Counted from the stretch's first letter, positions 35,984 to 45,200 are shown. The stretch is 64,000 nucleotides of DNA from Aurantiacibacter suaedae (GCF_005434915.1 NZ_SKCG01000001.1:186001-250000); one strand, 5' to 3'. The notes: a model not told the origin generated them from the letters alone. A program made the numbers and translations.

Positions 35984-37155
35984 CGTTTCTCGTCGGGGAA
36001 CGGTTCGAACTTGGGCTGCTCAGTCGGTTCGGGCCGTTCCCACGGCAAATGGCGTTCATCCAGCGTGGTGAGGTTGTTGCTTTCGACCAGCACCGCGCGG
36101 GAATGATAGCCGAGCAACTGCTTCACCGGCATGTTCACGTTGCGCACGAGGATTTCTGTTTCCTCGGAGGTGAAGTCGCTCATGCCGCGTGCGCGCTCCT
36201 TGCCATCTTCGTCATAGATGTGGATCACGTCGCCCTTGCTGTAAGAGCCTTCGATCCGGATCACGTCTTCGCGGTGAACGCCGCGTTCGCCCGCATCGAT
36301 CTCATCGGCAGCGCTGCTCTCGATTACAATCGACCCAGCGATGTGCAGCCGCTCGGATAGCCAGGCGTGCCAGGTTGCCAAAGGCTCCGAATGGGCAAGG
36401 CAAATGGTGCGCGGACGCTCCCCGAACAATGCCGAGGAAATCGGGCTGTCCGCTTCGCCATTGGCGATGATGGTGTGACAGCCGGAATTCTGCGCCATGT
36501 TGGCAGCCTGCAGCTTGGTCAGCATTCCGCCCGTGCCCAAGGTGCTCACACCCTCGGTCACCGACAGATACTGGCTCACGTCCTGCACTTCTTCCACCAG
36601 CTTGGCATCGGGGTTCGACGGGTCCTGATCGTACAGCCCGTCGACACTGGTGAGGATGATGAGATGCTCTGCCAGCACCATCTGCGCGACCTTGGCGGCG
36701 AGCCGGTCGTTATCGCCCACCCGAATTTCCTCGGTGGTGATGGTGTCGTTCTCGTTGATGATCGGCACGATGCCGGCCTCAAGCAGGCGCACCAGCGTGT
36801 TCTTGGTGTTGAGGAAGCGCGAGTGAATCTCGAAATCGCCCAGGGTCACCAGAATCTGCCCGATGTTGAGATCGTATTCGTGGCCGATCTGCTTGTAGGC
36901 GTTGAGCAGCAGCGGCATCCCGCAAGCTGCGGAGGCCTGCTTGTCGCGCAGTCCTGCTTCTTCGGGGGTGACGCCCATCATCTTCATGCCAAGTGCAACA
37001 GACCCGGACGAGCACAAAAGAACTTCGTAACCCTGATCACGCAGCAGCGCGAAATCTTCCATTATTCGCTGCATGAATCCCCAGCGCGGGGTCAAACGGG
37101 TCTGATCCGTAAGAAGACTGGATCCGATTTTTACGACGATCCTTTTGCGAGCCAT
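35980..37155 (-). CDS. proB: Glutamate 5-kinase
   Basis: 391 residues, the first enzyme of proline synthesis (glutamate to glutamyl-5-phosphate). The amino-acid-kinase domain begins RKRIVVKIGSSLLTDQTRL, with LLCSSGSVALGM, INENDTITTEEIRVGDNDRL and LGTGGMLTKLQAANMA. A C-terminal PUA domain is present (about residues 280-370; GVHREDVIRIEG, ARGMSDFTSEE). Family members with PUA are subject to proline feedback. It is convergent with putA, the two stop codons sharing bases in TTAG. proA is not adjacent. Confidence 0.93.
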   Translation of the reverse strand: MARKRIVVKIGSSLLTDQTRLTPRWGFMQRIMEDFALLRDQGYEVLLCSSGSVALGMKMMGVTPEEAGLRDKQASAACGMPLLLNAYKQIGHEYDLNIGQILVTLGDFEIHSRFLNTKNTLVRLLEAGIVPIINENDTITTEEIRVGDNDRLAAKVAQMVLAEHLIILTSVDGLYDQDPSNPDAKLVEEVQDVSQYLSVTEGVSTLGTGGMLTKLQAANMAQNSGCHTIIANGEADSPISSALFGERPRTICLAHSEPLATWHAWLSERLHIAGSIVIESSAADEIDAGERGVHREDVIRIEGSYSKGDVIHIYDEDGKERARGMSDFTSEETEILVRNVNMPVKQLLGYHSRAVLVESNNLTTLDERHLPWERPEPTEQPKFEPFPDEKR

Positions 37156-37445
37156 AGAACAACCAAGTATTACTTCGGGACAAGGGCGAGATATTTGAAA
37201 GATTAATTTCGGTGTGACCGGCAGGTTTTACGTATCGTGTTGCCCGCCGTTCTGACGGCAGACCATATAGGGGAAGGTCAGTTTCTCGCAAGGCACTGTC
37301 TGGGTAAATTGGGCCGATACGCCTGCAATCTCGCTGAGTCGGGGGCAAAAGCGCAGATTGCGCAAGGCTGACCTTGAATGCGCGCCGTTCCGGCGATACC
37401 GCAATGCAACACGCAGTTTCAGCCGGGGATGTGCCAAGCCAGATC

Positions 37446-37940
37446 ATGAGCGAGTTCGATGCTCTGGAATTTCGCAACGCGCTGGGTCGCTTTGCGACCG
37501 GGGTGACCATTGTCACCACCGTCGATGCCGCTGGCGAGCGTTACGGCGTTACCGCCAATAGCTACAACTCGGTTTCGCTCGATCCGCCGCTGGTGCTGTG
37601 GTCGCTGGCGAAGACCTCGCGCTCAATCGATGCGTTCGATGCGTGTAAAGCTTTTGCCGTGCATATCCTCGGCGCGCATCAGGAAGATCTCGCCAAGCGG
37701 TTCGCGGCGTCCTCGGCTGACAAGTTCGCCGGGCTCGATGTTCATGCCGGACTGAATGGGGTGCCGTTGTTCGAGGAATGCGCGGCCCATTTCGAGTGTA
37801 CGCTGGAAAACCGCTTCGAGGGCGGGGACCATGTGATCTTTCTTGGCCGGGTCGAGCACTTCGCGCACGGCGATGCCGCCCCGCTGCTGTTCCACGATGG
37901 CAAGTTTGCCCGTGTCGAGGCGCCGGAGAACGAGGCATAA
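37446..37940 (+). CDS. Flavin reductase-like domain protein
   Basis: 164 residues from the conserved start MSEFDALEFRNALGRFATGV. The FMN-binding split-barrel signature is visible (GVTIVTTVDAAGERYGVTAN; SVSLDPPLVLWSLAKTS; DHVIFLGRVEHF). Such proteins supply reduced flavin to two-component monooxygenases, but no partner oxygenase is next to it. In-frame ATGs at 37374 and 37404 are alternative starts with weak ribosome sites. It is followed after 14 bases by otsB, probably by proximity rather than function. Confidence 0.85.
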   Translation: MSEFDALEFRNALGRFATGVTIVTTVDAAGERYGVTANSYNSVSLDPPLVLWSLAKTSRSIDAFDACKAFAVHILGAHQEDLAKRFAASSADKFAGLDVHAGLNGVPLFEECAAHFECTLENRFEGGDHVIFLGRVEHFAHGDAAPLLFHDGKFARVEAPENEA

Positions 37941-37954
37941 AGAGCGAGGTTGAA

Positions 37955-38722
37955 ATGAACGCATCCGGTGGCGAGGCCCAGCCTGGACCTTTGCCTGCCC
38001 CGCCGAGCTTGAGCGCGCTGCGAGAACGCGGTCCGCTCGCGTTGTTCCTGGATTTCGACGGTACGCTGGTCGAGCTTGCTCGCGGCCCCGACGATATCGT
38101 GGTGCCCGAGGGGTTGGTCGAAGCGCTGACCAGATTGTCTGACCGGCTCGACGGACGCCTCGCGCTGGTTAGCGGGCGCGCGATTGTCGATCTTGAAAAG
38201 CACCTCGGTCCGCTGGCGCTCGCCCGCGCAGGATCGCATGGCGCAGACTGCCGACTTGCCGACGGCACCGTGCTGGGGGCGGCCCCTGCTGGTCTTGCCA
38301 GTGGCGCATTGGAAGAGATCGCGGCCTTTGCCGAAAGCGAGGGTTTTGTGCGCGAAGACAAGCCGCACGGCGGCGCGCTGCACTATCGCCACGATCCCGC
38401 TCTGGAAGACAAGGGGCTGGCCTTTGCCGAGGCCTTCGCCGCTCGCCACGGGCTCGCCGTCAAGCGTGGCAAGTGTGTGATCGAGTTCGTCGCCAACGCG
38501 GGTGCAGACAAGGGCGGGGCGGTTGCCGCGCTCATGGCGGAGGCGCCTTTCGCAGGCGCGTTGCCGGTGTTCGTGGGCGATGATGTGACCGACGAAGACG
38601 GATTTCGCGCCGCCGGGCAGCTTGGCGGCTTCGGGGTGCTGGTTGGCGACCGTGAAGGCTCGCAGGCACGCTATGGGCTGGGCCGGCCCACCGACGTTTA
38701 TGAATGGCTGGAGATTGAATGA
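37955..38722 (+). CDS. otsB: Trehalose-6-phosphate phosphatase
   Basis: 255 residues of the HAD superfamily. Motif I is LALFLDFDGTLVE with the nucleophile and general acid Asp pair; motif II is ALVSGRAI; motif III Lys is around GADKGGA; motif IV is VFVGDDVTDEDGF. It removes phosphate from trehalose-6-phosphate. The start has GAGCGAGG upstream; the frame open from 37778 is a shadow of the flavin reductase. Its stop overlaps the next start in ATGA, making an otsB-GH15-otsA operon. Confidence 0.93.
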   Translation: MNASGGEAQPGPLPAPPSLSALRERGPLALFLDFDGTLVELARGPDDIVVPEGLVEALTRLSDRLDGRLALVSGRAIVDLEKHLGPLALARAGSHGADCRLADGTVLGAAPAGLASGALEEIAAFAESEGFVREDKPHGGALHYRHDPALEDKGLAFAEAFAARHGLAVKRGKCVIEFVANAGADKGGAVAALMAEAPFAGALPVFVGDDVTDEDGFRAAGQLGGFGVLVGDREGSQARYGLGRPTDVYEWLEIE

Positions 38723-40509
38723 CACATAAACCTTCGCTCGAACTGTGGCCGATAGGCAATTGCCAAGTGTCCGGCCTTATCGACCGGCGCGGGGCCATCG
38801 TGTGGGGCTGCGTGCCGCGCGTAGATGGCGATCCGGCCTTCTGTGCGCTGGTCAACGGCGATTCGCAGGATGTGGGCGTGTGGCGGTTCGAGATCGAGGG
38901 GCAGGTTTCGGCCACCCAAAGCTATATCCGCAACACGCCGATCCTCGTCACCCGGCTTGAATCGGAAGATGGCAGTGCGGTCGAGGTGCTCGATTTCTGC
39001 CCCCGGTTCGAACGCTCGGGCCGGATGTATCGCCCCGTCGCCTATGCCAGGATCGTGCGCCCGGTTGCCGGAACGCCGCGGGTCAAGGTGGTGCTGCGGC
39101 CGATGAAGGATCACGGTGCCGCGCTGGCTGAGACCACCAGCGGCACCAACCACATCCGCTATCTCACCAGCGGGCAGGCGCTGCGTCTCTCGACCGATGC
39201 GCCGGTCGGCTATGTGCTTGAGCAGCGCGCGTTCCGCATCGAGGAGGATACCCATTTCTTTCTCGGGCCGGACGAGCCTTTCAACGGCAACCTGCGCGAA
39301 CAGGTCCGCTCGATGGAGCAGCAGACGCGCAAGTACTGGCAGCTGTGGTCGCGCGGCCTCGCCACGCCTTACGAGTGGCAGGAAGATGTCATCCGCTGCG
39401 CGATCACGCTGAAGCTGTGCCAGCACGAGGAAACCGGCGCGATTGTCGCCTCGCTCACCACCTCGATCCCCGAGGCGCCCGGGTCGGAGCGCAACTGGGA
39501 CTATCGCTACTGCTGGATTCGCGATTCGTATTATACGGTCCAGGCGCTGAACCGGCTTGGCGCGCTCGATGTGCTGGAGAAGTATCTCGGCTATCTGCGC
39601 AATATCGTCGATTCGGCCAAGGGCGGGCATATTCAGCCGCTCTATTCAGTGATGGGCGAGGGCGAGCTGAATGAAACCACCGCCGGGTGGCTCGCCGGCT
39701 ATCGCGGCATGGGGCCGGTGCGGATCGGCAATGCGGCCTACAAACAGGTGCAATACGATTGCTACGGCCAGATCGTGCTGCCGACGGTGCAGGGCTTCAT
39801 CGACAAGCGACTGCTGCGCATCGCTGACGAGCGCGACTTCGAGGCGCTCGAAGAAGTGGGCGAAAAGGCATGGCAAATGCACGATCAGCCCGATGCGGGC
39901 CTGTGGGAATTCCGCACCCGGCAAGAGGTTCACACCTATTCCGCCGTGATGAGCTGGGCAGCTTGCGACCGGCTCGCAACCAGCGCCGAACATCTGGGCA
40001 AGCCCGATCGGGCGGAGCACTGGCGCACCCGTGCCGACGCCATCCGCACCACCATCGAGGCGAAAGCCTGGAAGGAAGAGACGGGGCACTATGGCGCAAG
40101 CTTCGAAAGCAACTATCTCGATGCCAGCCTGCTGCAGCTGCTGGAACTGCGTTACTGCGCGCCCGACGATCCGCGCTTCGTGGCGACATTCGAGAAGGTG
40201 GAGCAGGAGCTGCGTCGCGGCGAACACATGCTTCGCTACGCCGCGGAGGATGATTTCGGTGCGCCCGAAACGGCCTTCAACATATGCACCTTCTGGCTCA
40301 TCGAAGCGCTCGCCATGACCGACCGCAAGGATGAAGCGCGCGAACTGTTTACGACCATGCTTAACCATCGCACGGCGTCGGGTCTGTTGTCGGAGGACAT
40401 GGACTTCGAAACCGGCGAACTGTGGGGGAACTTCCCGCAAACCTATTCGCTAGTTGGAGTAATCAATTGTGCCGCCCTGCTGTCGCGCCCGTGGAATGCG
40501 CTGCGATGA
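38719..40509 (+). CDS. Glycoside hydrolase family 15 protein (glucoamylase/trehalase-like)
   Basis: 596 residues. An N-terminal beta-sandwich (LELWPIGNCQVSGLIDRRGA) leads into the (alpha/alpha)6 barrel with the family signature ERNWDYRYCWIRDSYYTVQA and the C-terminal GNFPQTYSLVGVINCA. GH15 members hydrolyse starch-type glucans or trehalose; bacterial and archaeal GH15 trehalases are known. Being sandwiched between otsB and otsA with a 4-base overlap makes a role in trehalose turnover the better guess, though the substrate cannot be proved from sequence. No signal peptide, so cytoplasmic. Confidence 0.9.
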   Translation: MTHKPSLELWPIGNCQVSGLIDRRGAIVWGCVPRVDGDPAFCALVNGDSQDVGVWRFEIEGQVSATQSYIRNTPILVTRLESEDGSAVEVLDFCPRFERSGRMYRPVAYARIVRPVAGTPRVKVVLRPMKDHGAALAETTSGTNHIRYLTSGQALRLSTDAPVGYVLEQRAFRIEEDTHFFLGPDEPFNGNLREQVRSMEQQTRKYWQLWSRGLATPYEWQEDVIRCAITLKLCQHEETGAIVASLTTSIPEAPGSERNWDYRYCWIRDSYYTVQALNRLGALDVLEKYLGYLRNIVDSAKGGHIQPLYSVMGEGELNETTAGWLAGYRGMGPVRIGNAAYKQVQYDCYGQIVLPTVQGFIDKRLLRIADERDFEALEEVGEKAWQMHDQPDAGLWEFRTRQEVHTYSAVMSWAACDRLATSAEHLGKPDRAEHWRTRADAIRTTIEAKAWKEETGHYGASFESNYLDASLLQLLELRYCAPDDPRFVATFEKVEQELRRGEHMLRYAAEDDFGAPETAFNICTFWLIEALAMTDRKDEARELFTTMLNHRTASGLLSEDMDFETGELWGNFPQTYSLVGVINCAALLSRPWNALR

Positions 40510-40534
40510 GCTAAGGGCCGATCGGGGGCAAAGA

Positions 40535-41938
40535 ATGAGCAGACTGGTAGTCATTTCCAACCGCGTCGCGGTGCCCAAGGCGCGCGGCGCGGCGGGGGCG
40601 CAGGGCGGTCTGGCTGGCGCGCTCAATGCGGCTTTGCGCAAGAACGGCGGGATCTGGTTCGGCTGGTCGGGCGAGGGGGTGAAGAAATTCACCGGCTCGA
40701 TCAACTACGCCCGATCGAGCGATGGGGTCACCACCGCCACCATCGATCTCCAATATCAGGACGTTGACGAATATTATAACGGCTATGCCAATTCGACGCT
40801 GTGGCCGCTGTTCCACTTCCGGCTCGACCTGACCCGCTACGAAAACGAATTCGGCGTCGGCTATGAGCGGGTGAACGAACGCTTTGCTGCAGCGGTACTC
40901 CCGCTGATCGAGCCGGAAGACGACATCTGGGTCCACGACTATCACCTGATGCCGCTGGCTGAGCGACTGCGCGACAAGGGGGTGAAGAACCGCATCGGGT
41001 TTTTCCTCCATATCCCATGGCCGCCGACCAACCTGCTGGTGTCGCTGCCGTTTCACGAGAAGCTGGTGCGGGCGCTGCTGCGGTACGATCTGATCGGCCT
41101 GCAGAACGATACCTGGCTCGACAGTTTCCTGCACTATTGCCGCAAGGAATTGGGTGCCGAGGTCGACGAGGAAACGGGCAAGGTGGTGCTCGACGGGCGC
41201 ACGACAATCGCCAAGGCCTATCCCATCGGTATCGACTACGATCACTTCATGAGCAAAGGCGAAACCGGCGAAGCGCGCCAGGCGCAGCAGCGGCTTATGT
41301 CCTCAACGCGCCATCGCACGGCGATGATCGGCGTGGACCGGCTCGACTACTCGAAAGGTCTGCCCGAGCGGCTGGACGGGATCGGCCGCTTCTTCGACAA
41401 CTATCCTGAGCGCGTGCGTGATCTGGTGTTCATCCAGATCGCGCCGCCAAGCCGGGAAGACGTGCAGAGCTACCAGCAGATCCGCGCCGTGCTCGAACAG
41501 AAGACCGGCCAGATCAACGGCGCGCGCTCCGAGGTCGACATCGTACCGATCCGCTACGTGAACCGGGGGCATAGTCAGGAGGAGCTGTTCGGCTTCTATC
41601 GCGGGGCGAAGATCGGGCTTGTCACGCCTCTGCGCGACGGGATGAATCTTGTGGCCAAGGAATATGTCGCGGCGCAAGATCCCAGCGATCCGGGCGTGCT
41701 GATCCTCTCGCGCTTTGCTGGCGCTGCGCCGCAGCTTGATTGCGACGGCGAGGGCGCGCTGATGATCAATCCGCACAGCGCCGACGATATTGCCCACAAT
41801 ATCCGGCTCGCACTCGACATGCCGCTGGACGAACGCAAGGCGCGGTGGGAGCGTATGATCGGCACGGTGCGCGAGGACAACGTGCATTGGTGGACCGAGA
41901 ACTTCGTCGGCGATCTGACCGCGATCGAGCTGGACTAG
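40535..41938 (+). CDS. otsA: Trehalose-6-phosphate synthase
   Basis: 467 residues, GT20. It transfers glucose from UDP-glucose (or another NDP-glucose) to glucose-6-phosphate. Signatures: LVVISNRVAVPKARG, FFLHIPWPPTNLLVSLP, LIGLQNDTWLDS, GVDRLDYSKGLPERLDG and VTPLRDGMNLVAKEYVAAQ. Start at ATG 40535, the beginning of the conserved strand; a longer frame from 40469 overlaps the GH15 end. With otsB it makes trehalose, an osmo- and stress protectant. It converges on the receiver gene 17 bases away. Confidence 0.94.
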   Translation: MSRLVVISNRVAVPKARGAAGAQGGLAGALNAALRKNGGIWFGWSGEGVKKFTGSINYARSSDGVTTATIDLQYQDVDEYYNGYANSTLWPLFHFRLDLTRYENEFGVGYERVNERFAAAVLPLIEPEDDIWVHDYHLMPLAERLRDKGVKNRIGFFLHIPWPPTNLLVSLPFHEKLVRALLRYDLIGLQNDTWLDSFLHYCRKELGAEVDEETGKVVLDGRTTIAKAYPIGIDYDHFMSKGETGEARQAQQRLMSSTRHRTAMIGVDRLDYSKGLPERLDGIGRFFDNYPERVRDLVFIQIAPPSREDVQSYQQIRAVLEQKTGQINGARSEVDIVPIRYVNRGHSQEELFGFYRGAKIGLVTPLRDGMNLVAKEYVAAQDPSDPGVLILSRFAGAAPQLDCDGEGALMINPHSADDIAHNIRLALDMPLDERKARWERMIGTVREDNVHWWTENFVGDLTAIELD

Positions 41939-41955
41939 CTGGCCCCGGCCGGCTG

Positions 41956-42423
41956 TCAGCCGACGCGGGTCGGCTTGGGGTAGGCATCGAGCTTGTGTGC
42001 CGGGATGGCCCCGAATTCAGGCCTTCCCGCGCCGGAGCGATAGCGCGGATGGGTGCGATGCATCTCCAGAACGCGCCGCACGCGGAACTGCAGCATAGAG
42101 GGAGTGAACGGCTTGTGGATGTAATCCTGCGCGCCGATTCGCCGGGCCATCTGCTCTGCGCGAAACTCGTATGTGGTCGTCAACATGATGACCGGCAAAT
42201 CACGAAACGCGCGCGAGTCTCTCAGGTCCGTCAGCAGGCCGATACCGCTTTGGCCGGGCAACCTGTCTTCAAGCAGCAGCAAGTCGGGGCGATGGCGGTT
42301 CAGGATGCGCATCGCCTCTTCTGCGCTGGGCACCCAGCCGCAGCTATGCCCGGCAGCTATCATCACCTGCGTTGCGTGTTCCGCTGCTAGCCCGCTCGCA
42401 TCGACGAGGAGAATCTGCGCCAT
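41956..42423 (-). CDS. Degenerate receiver-domain protein (Glu at phospho-acceptor site)
   Basis: 155 residues: a receiver fold without output domain. The strand-1 acidic pair is reduced to one Asp (ILLVDASGL). At the phospho-acceptor strand the sequence is DLLLLEDRLPGQSG, which puts Glu at the usual Asp position (four residues before Pro), with an Asp one later. The switch Thr (MLTTTYE) and the Lys (YIHKPFT) are kept. This looks like a pseudo-receiver, perhaps locked on by the Glu. Start at 42423 is favoured by AGAGGG at normal spacing over ATGs at 42453 and 42432. Partner unknown. Confidence 0.8.
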   Translation of the reverse strand: MAQILLVDASGLAAEHATQVMIAAGHSCGWVPSAEEAMRILNRHRPDLLLLEDRLPGQSGIGLLTDLRDSRAFRDLPVIMLTTTYEFRAEQMARRIGAQDYIHKPFTPSMLQFRVRRVLEMHRTHPRYRSGAGRPEFGAIPAHKLDAYPKPTRVG

Positions 42424-42516
42424 CGTCGTCATCCCTCTGATATAGTTCGCCATCGCAATGATTGAGCGCGAAAGGATATTGCGGCGTTAGCGAAAAGATA
42501 CGCAGTTATACATAGG

Positions 42517-42939
42517 CTACAGAGCCTCCACCAGTGCGTTGACGGCCATGAACAGCAAAACGAACGAGCTGAGCATGAACAAGGTGAAGCGGACCGGAAT
42601 GGTGTTGACCAACGCCTGCCACAGCGAATGCGCGATCCGAAGCGTGACATAGAGCCAGGCAGCAACAAGCACGAGCGGGGAATAGCCGACCAGCGCAAGG
42701 ATCAGAACGCAAGCGTAGAACAGCGTCGGCTGCTCCATCAGGTGCGCGTAATTGTGAGCCTTCCAGTTTACCGAAGGCTCAAGCACGCCTTCAAGGTCCT
42801 GCCCACGGCCGCCCGTGCGTTCCTGAAGCCGGATTCCTGCGCGCGCCATAGCTGGAAAGCGTGCGGCACCCATCCACAACAGCATCACCAACGACCATAT
42901 GATCAGCACCGCCGCCGGAACAAGAATCTGGGTTTGCAT
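42517..42939 (-). CDS. MAPEG-family membrane protein
   Basis: 140 residues with four hydrophobic segments (LVPAAVLIIWSLVMLLWMGA; QPTLFYACVLILALVG; PLVLVAAWLYVTLRIAHSLW; FTLFMLSSFVLLFMAVNAL). The EQPTLFYA and YVTLRIAHSLWQ stretches are the MAPEG signature. Eukaryotic relatives are glutathione transferases or peroxidases; the bacterial group is mostly uncharacterised. Start at 42939 has GGAGAG upstream. It is downstream of the dehydratase gene on the same strand after 37 bases. Confidence 0.85.
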   Translation of the reverse strand: MQTQILVPAAVLIIWSLVMLLWMGAARFPAMARAGIRLQERTGGRGQDLEGVLEPSVNWKAHNYAHLMEQPTLFYACVLILALVGYSPLVLVAAWLYVTLRIAHSLWQALVNTIPVRFTLFMLSSFVLLFMAVNALVEAL

Positions 42940-42976
42940 CGTTGGAACTCTCCTGTGGCGCCTTGTTTTGTTCTGC

Positions 42977-43954
42977 CTAGCGCGTCCTTGCCTCCAGCAC
43001 ACGCGCGAACTGGCCGGGGTCCACATTGCCACCGCTGGCCAAGATCACCGTAGTTCCCCCTAGTTGCGCCTTACCGGTCATAGCTGCGGCCAAAGCCACC
43101 GCACCGCCGGGTTCGAGCACCAGCCGCAGGCGCTCGAAGGCGAAGCGCTGCGCGTCCTGCACCTCGGCTTCGCTGACTCGCAGGCCGAACGCGCAGCGCT
43201 GTTGCAGCACGGCGAAGTTCAGCGGGCTGGTGGCGAGCGTCTGCAAAGCATCGCAGGCGGTCGGGGGAGGGGCGTCCGACACGCGGCAGATCTCCCCCGC
43301 TTCGAGCGAGCGGCACACATCGTCCCACCCCTCGGGTTCCACCGGAATCACCTCGGCCTCGGGGCAGGCCAGCGCCAGCCCGGCGGTGAGTCCGCCTCCG
43401 CCGCAACAGGCGATGATGCGGTCGACCGGTGGCGCACTACGGGCGGCGAGTTGCTCGACGATCTCGATCCCGGCGCTGCCTTGACCCTCGATCACCCAGG
43501 GATCGGCGAAGGCATGGCAATAGGTCGCGCCTTTCTCTGCGGCGATGGCCTGCGCGATCTCCTCGCGGTTTTCCTTGAGGCGGTCGTAAGTGACCACCTG
43601 TGCGCCAAGTTCGCGGGTGCGCGCCAGTTTGATCGGCGGCGCGTCGGCGGGCATAACGATGGTTGCGGCCATGCCCAGCCTGTGCGCGGCCCAGGCGACG
43701 CCCTGCGCATGGTTGCCGCTCGACACAGCCACCACGCCTGCCGCGCGTTCCTTGTCGCTCAAAGCGGAGAGCCGGTGCCAGGCCCCGCGTATCTTGAAAG
43801 CGCCCACCGGTTGCAGGCACTCGGCCTTGATCCAGACTTGCTGGCCGTCAATGCGCAAAGGGAGCAGCGGCGTCGGCGGCAGGATGGCGGCGACTTTGCG
43901 GGCGGCTGCAAGCACGCCTTCGCGGGTGGGGCTGCGGAGTGCTGGCTTGGTCAT
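42977..43954 (-). CDS. PLP-dependent threonine/serine dehydratase family protein
   Basis: 325 residues, fold-type II PLP enzyme. The Lys-binding motif is LQPVGAFKIRGAWHRLSAL, followed by VSSGNHAQGVAWAA; the phosphate-binding glycine loop is IACCGGGGLTAGLA. It lacks the C-terminal ACT-like regulatory domain of biosynthetic IlvA, so it resembles catabolic threonine dehydratases or serine racemases; these cannot be told apart by reading alone. Start at 43954 (MTKPALRSPTREGV). Divergent from the deoxyhypusine synthase-like gene. Confidence 0.85.
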   Translation of the reverse strand: MTKPALRSPTREGVLAAARKVAAILPPTPLLPLRIDGQQVWIKAECLQPVGAFKIRGAWHRLSALSDKERAAGVVAVSSGNHAQGVAWAAHRLGMAATIVMPADAPPIKLARTRELGAQVVTYDRLKENREEIAQAIAAEKGATYCHAFADPWVIEGQGSAGIEIVEQLAARSAPPVDRIIACCGGGGLTAGLALACPEAEVIPVEPEGWDDVCRSLEAGEICRVSDAPPPTACDALQTLATSPLNFAVLQQRCAFGLRVSEAEVQDAQRFAFERLRLVLEPGGAVALAAAMTGKAQLGGTTVILASGGNVDPGQFARVLEARTR

Positions 43955-44088
43955 GCGGCGGGCTATGGCACCTGAAAATGCGCGCCGCCACCCGGTTGGA
44001 TGCTGCATCTGCGTTCAGACCTTTATCCCTCGCGCGAACGCGGCTATCTGCGGGCCCGACCTACACACCCTTCCGGAGTCTTCTCCTC

Positions 44089-45141
44089 ATGAACGATCCC
44101 CTCAAGAGCAACCGCAAGGCCGAGCTGCTGTCGACTCAGGTCGAGCACATCGACATCACCAGCTTCGATGCGCGTCCGATCATCGACGCCATGGGCAAGA
44201 TGAGCTTCACCAGCCGCGACCTCGCGCGCGCCACCGGCATTTATAACGATATGCTGTCGGACAAGGACTGCACCGTGTTCCTCGTCATCGCCGGTTCGAC
44301 CAGCGCGGGCGGCTGCATGGACCTCTATGCCGAGCTGGTGCGCAACAACATGGTCGACGCCGTGGTCGCCACCGGCGCCACCATCGTCGACATGGATTTC
44401 TTCGAGGGGCTGGGCCACAAGCACTATCAAGCGCTCGAAGTGCCGGACGACGACACGCTGCGCTCGCTCTACATCGACCGCATCTACGACACCTACATCG
44501 ACGAGGACGACCTTCAGAACGTCGACCACACGATCTTCGAGATCGCCGAATCGCTGGAGCCGAAGGCCTATTCGAGCCGCGCCTTCATCCGCGAGATGGG
44601 CAAATATCTCGTGAAGCACGGCAAGAAGGAAAACAGCCTCGTCAAGCTCGCCTACGAGAACGACGTGCCGATCTTCTGCCCGGCCTTCGTCGATAGCTCC
44701 GCCGGGTTCGGCCTGGTCAAGCATCAGGTCGACGCTGCTAAGGCCGGCAAGCCCTACATGGTGCTCGACGCGATTGCCGACTTCCGGGAGCTGACCCAGA
44801 TTAAGATCGAAGCGGGCGTTTCGGGCCTGCTGATGGTGGGCGGCGGCGTGCCCAAAAACTTCATTCAGGATACCGTGGTCTGCGCCGAAATCCTCGGCCA
44901 CGAGGATGTCGACGTGCACAAGTATGCGGTGCAGGTGACGGTGGCCGACGTGCGCGACGGTGCCTGCTCGTCCTCGACCCTGCAGGAAGCGGCGAGCTGG
45001 GGCAAGGTGAACACCGCGATCGAGCAGATGGTGTTTGCCGAGGCCGGTTCGGTGATGCCGCTGCTGGCGTCCGATGCCTACCACCGCGAGCACTGGAAGA
45101 AGCGCGAGCCGCGCCGCTGGGCCAAGCTTTTCGATCAGTAA
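44089..45141 (+). CDS. Deoxyhypusine synthase-like protein (probable homospermidine-type synthase)
   Basis: 350 residues of the deoxyhypusine synthase family. The NAD-binding core includes VFLVIAGSTSAGGCMDLYAE and GLLMVGGGVPKNFIQDT, and the region EAASWGKVN keeps the Lys that carries the aminobutyl intermediate in the eukaryotic enzyme. Bacteria do not make hypusine, and such homologues act on polyamines (homospermidine synthesis) instead. An ornithine decarboxylase-type gene lies next downstream, supporting polyamine metabolism. Start ATG 44089 has CGGAG upstream. A strong hairpin follows its stop. Confidence 0.87.
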   Translation: MNDPLKSNRKAELLSTQVEHIDITSFDARPIIDAMGKMSFTSRDLARATGIYNDMLSDKDCTVFLVIAGSTSAGGCMDLYAELVRNNMVDAVVATGATIVDMDFFEGLGHKHYQALEVPDDDTLRSLYIDRIYDTYIDEDDLQNVDHTIFEIAESLEPKAYSSRAFIREMGKYLVKHGKKENSLVKLAYENDVPIFCPAFVDSSAGFGLVKHQVDAAKAGKPYMVLDAIADFRELTQIKIEAGVSGLLMVGGGVPKNFIQDTVVCAEILGHEDVDVHKYAVQVTVADVRDGACSSSTLQEAASWGKVNTAIEQMVFAEAGSVMPLLASDAYHREHWKKREPRRWAKLFDQ

Positions 45142-45155
45142 GCTTTGCGCCATGG

Positions 45156-45200
45156 GCCGGGTTGGCTGCGTGCCTCTTTTAGGCACGTTGCCAGCCCGGC
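45156..45200 (+). terminator. Long stem-loop after the deoxyhypusine synthase-like gene
   Basis: GCCGGG (45156-45161) pairs with CCCGGC (45195-45200), and the inner arm CGTGCCT pairs with AGGCACG around a short CTTTT loop, giving an about 20-bp stem with few mismatches, 15 bases after the stop codon. No T run follows, but the strength and position fit a transcription end that separates this gene from the leader of the next. Confidence 0.7.
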
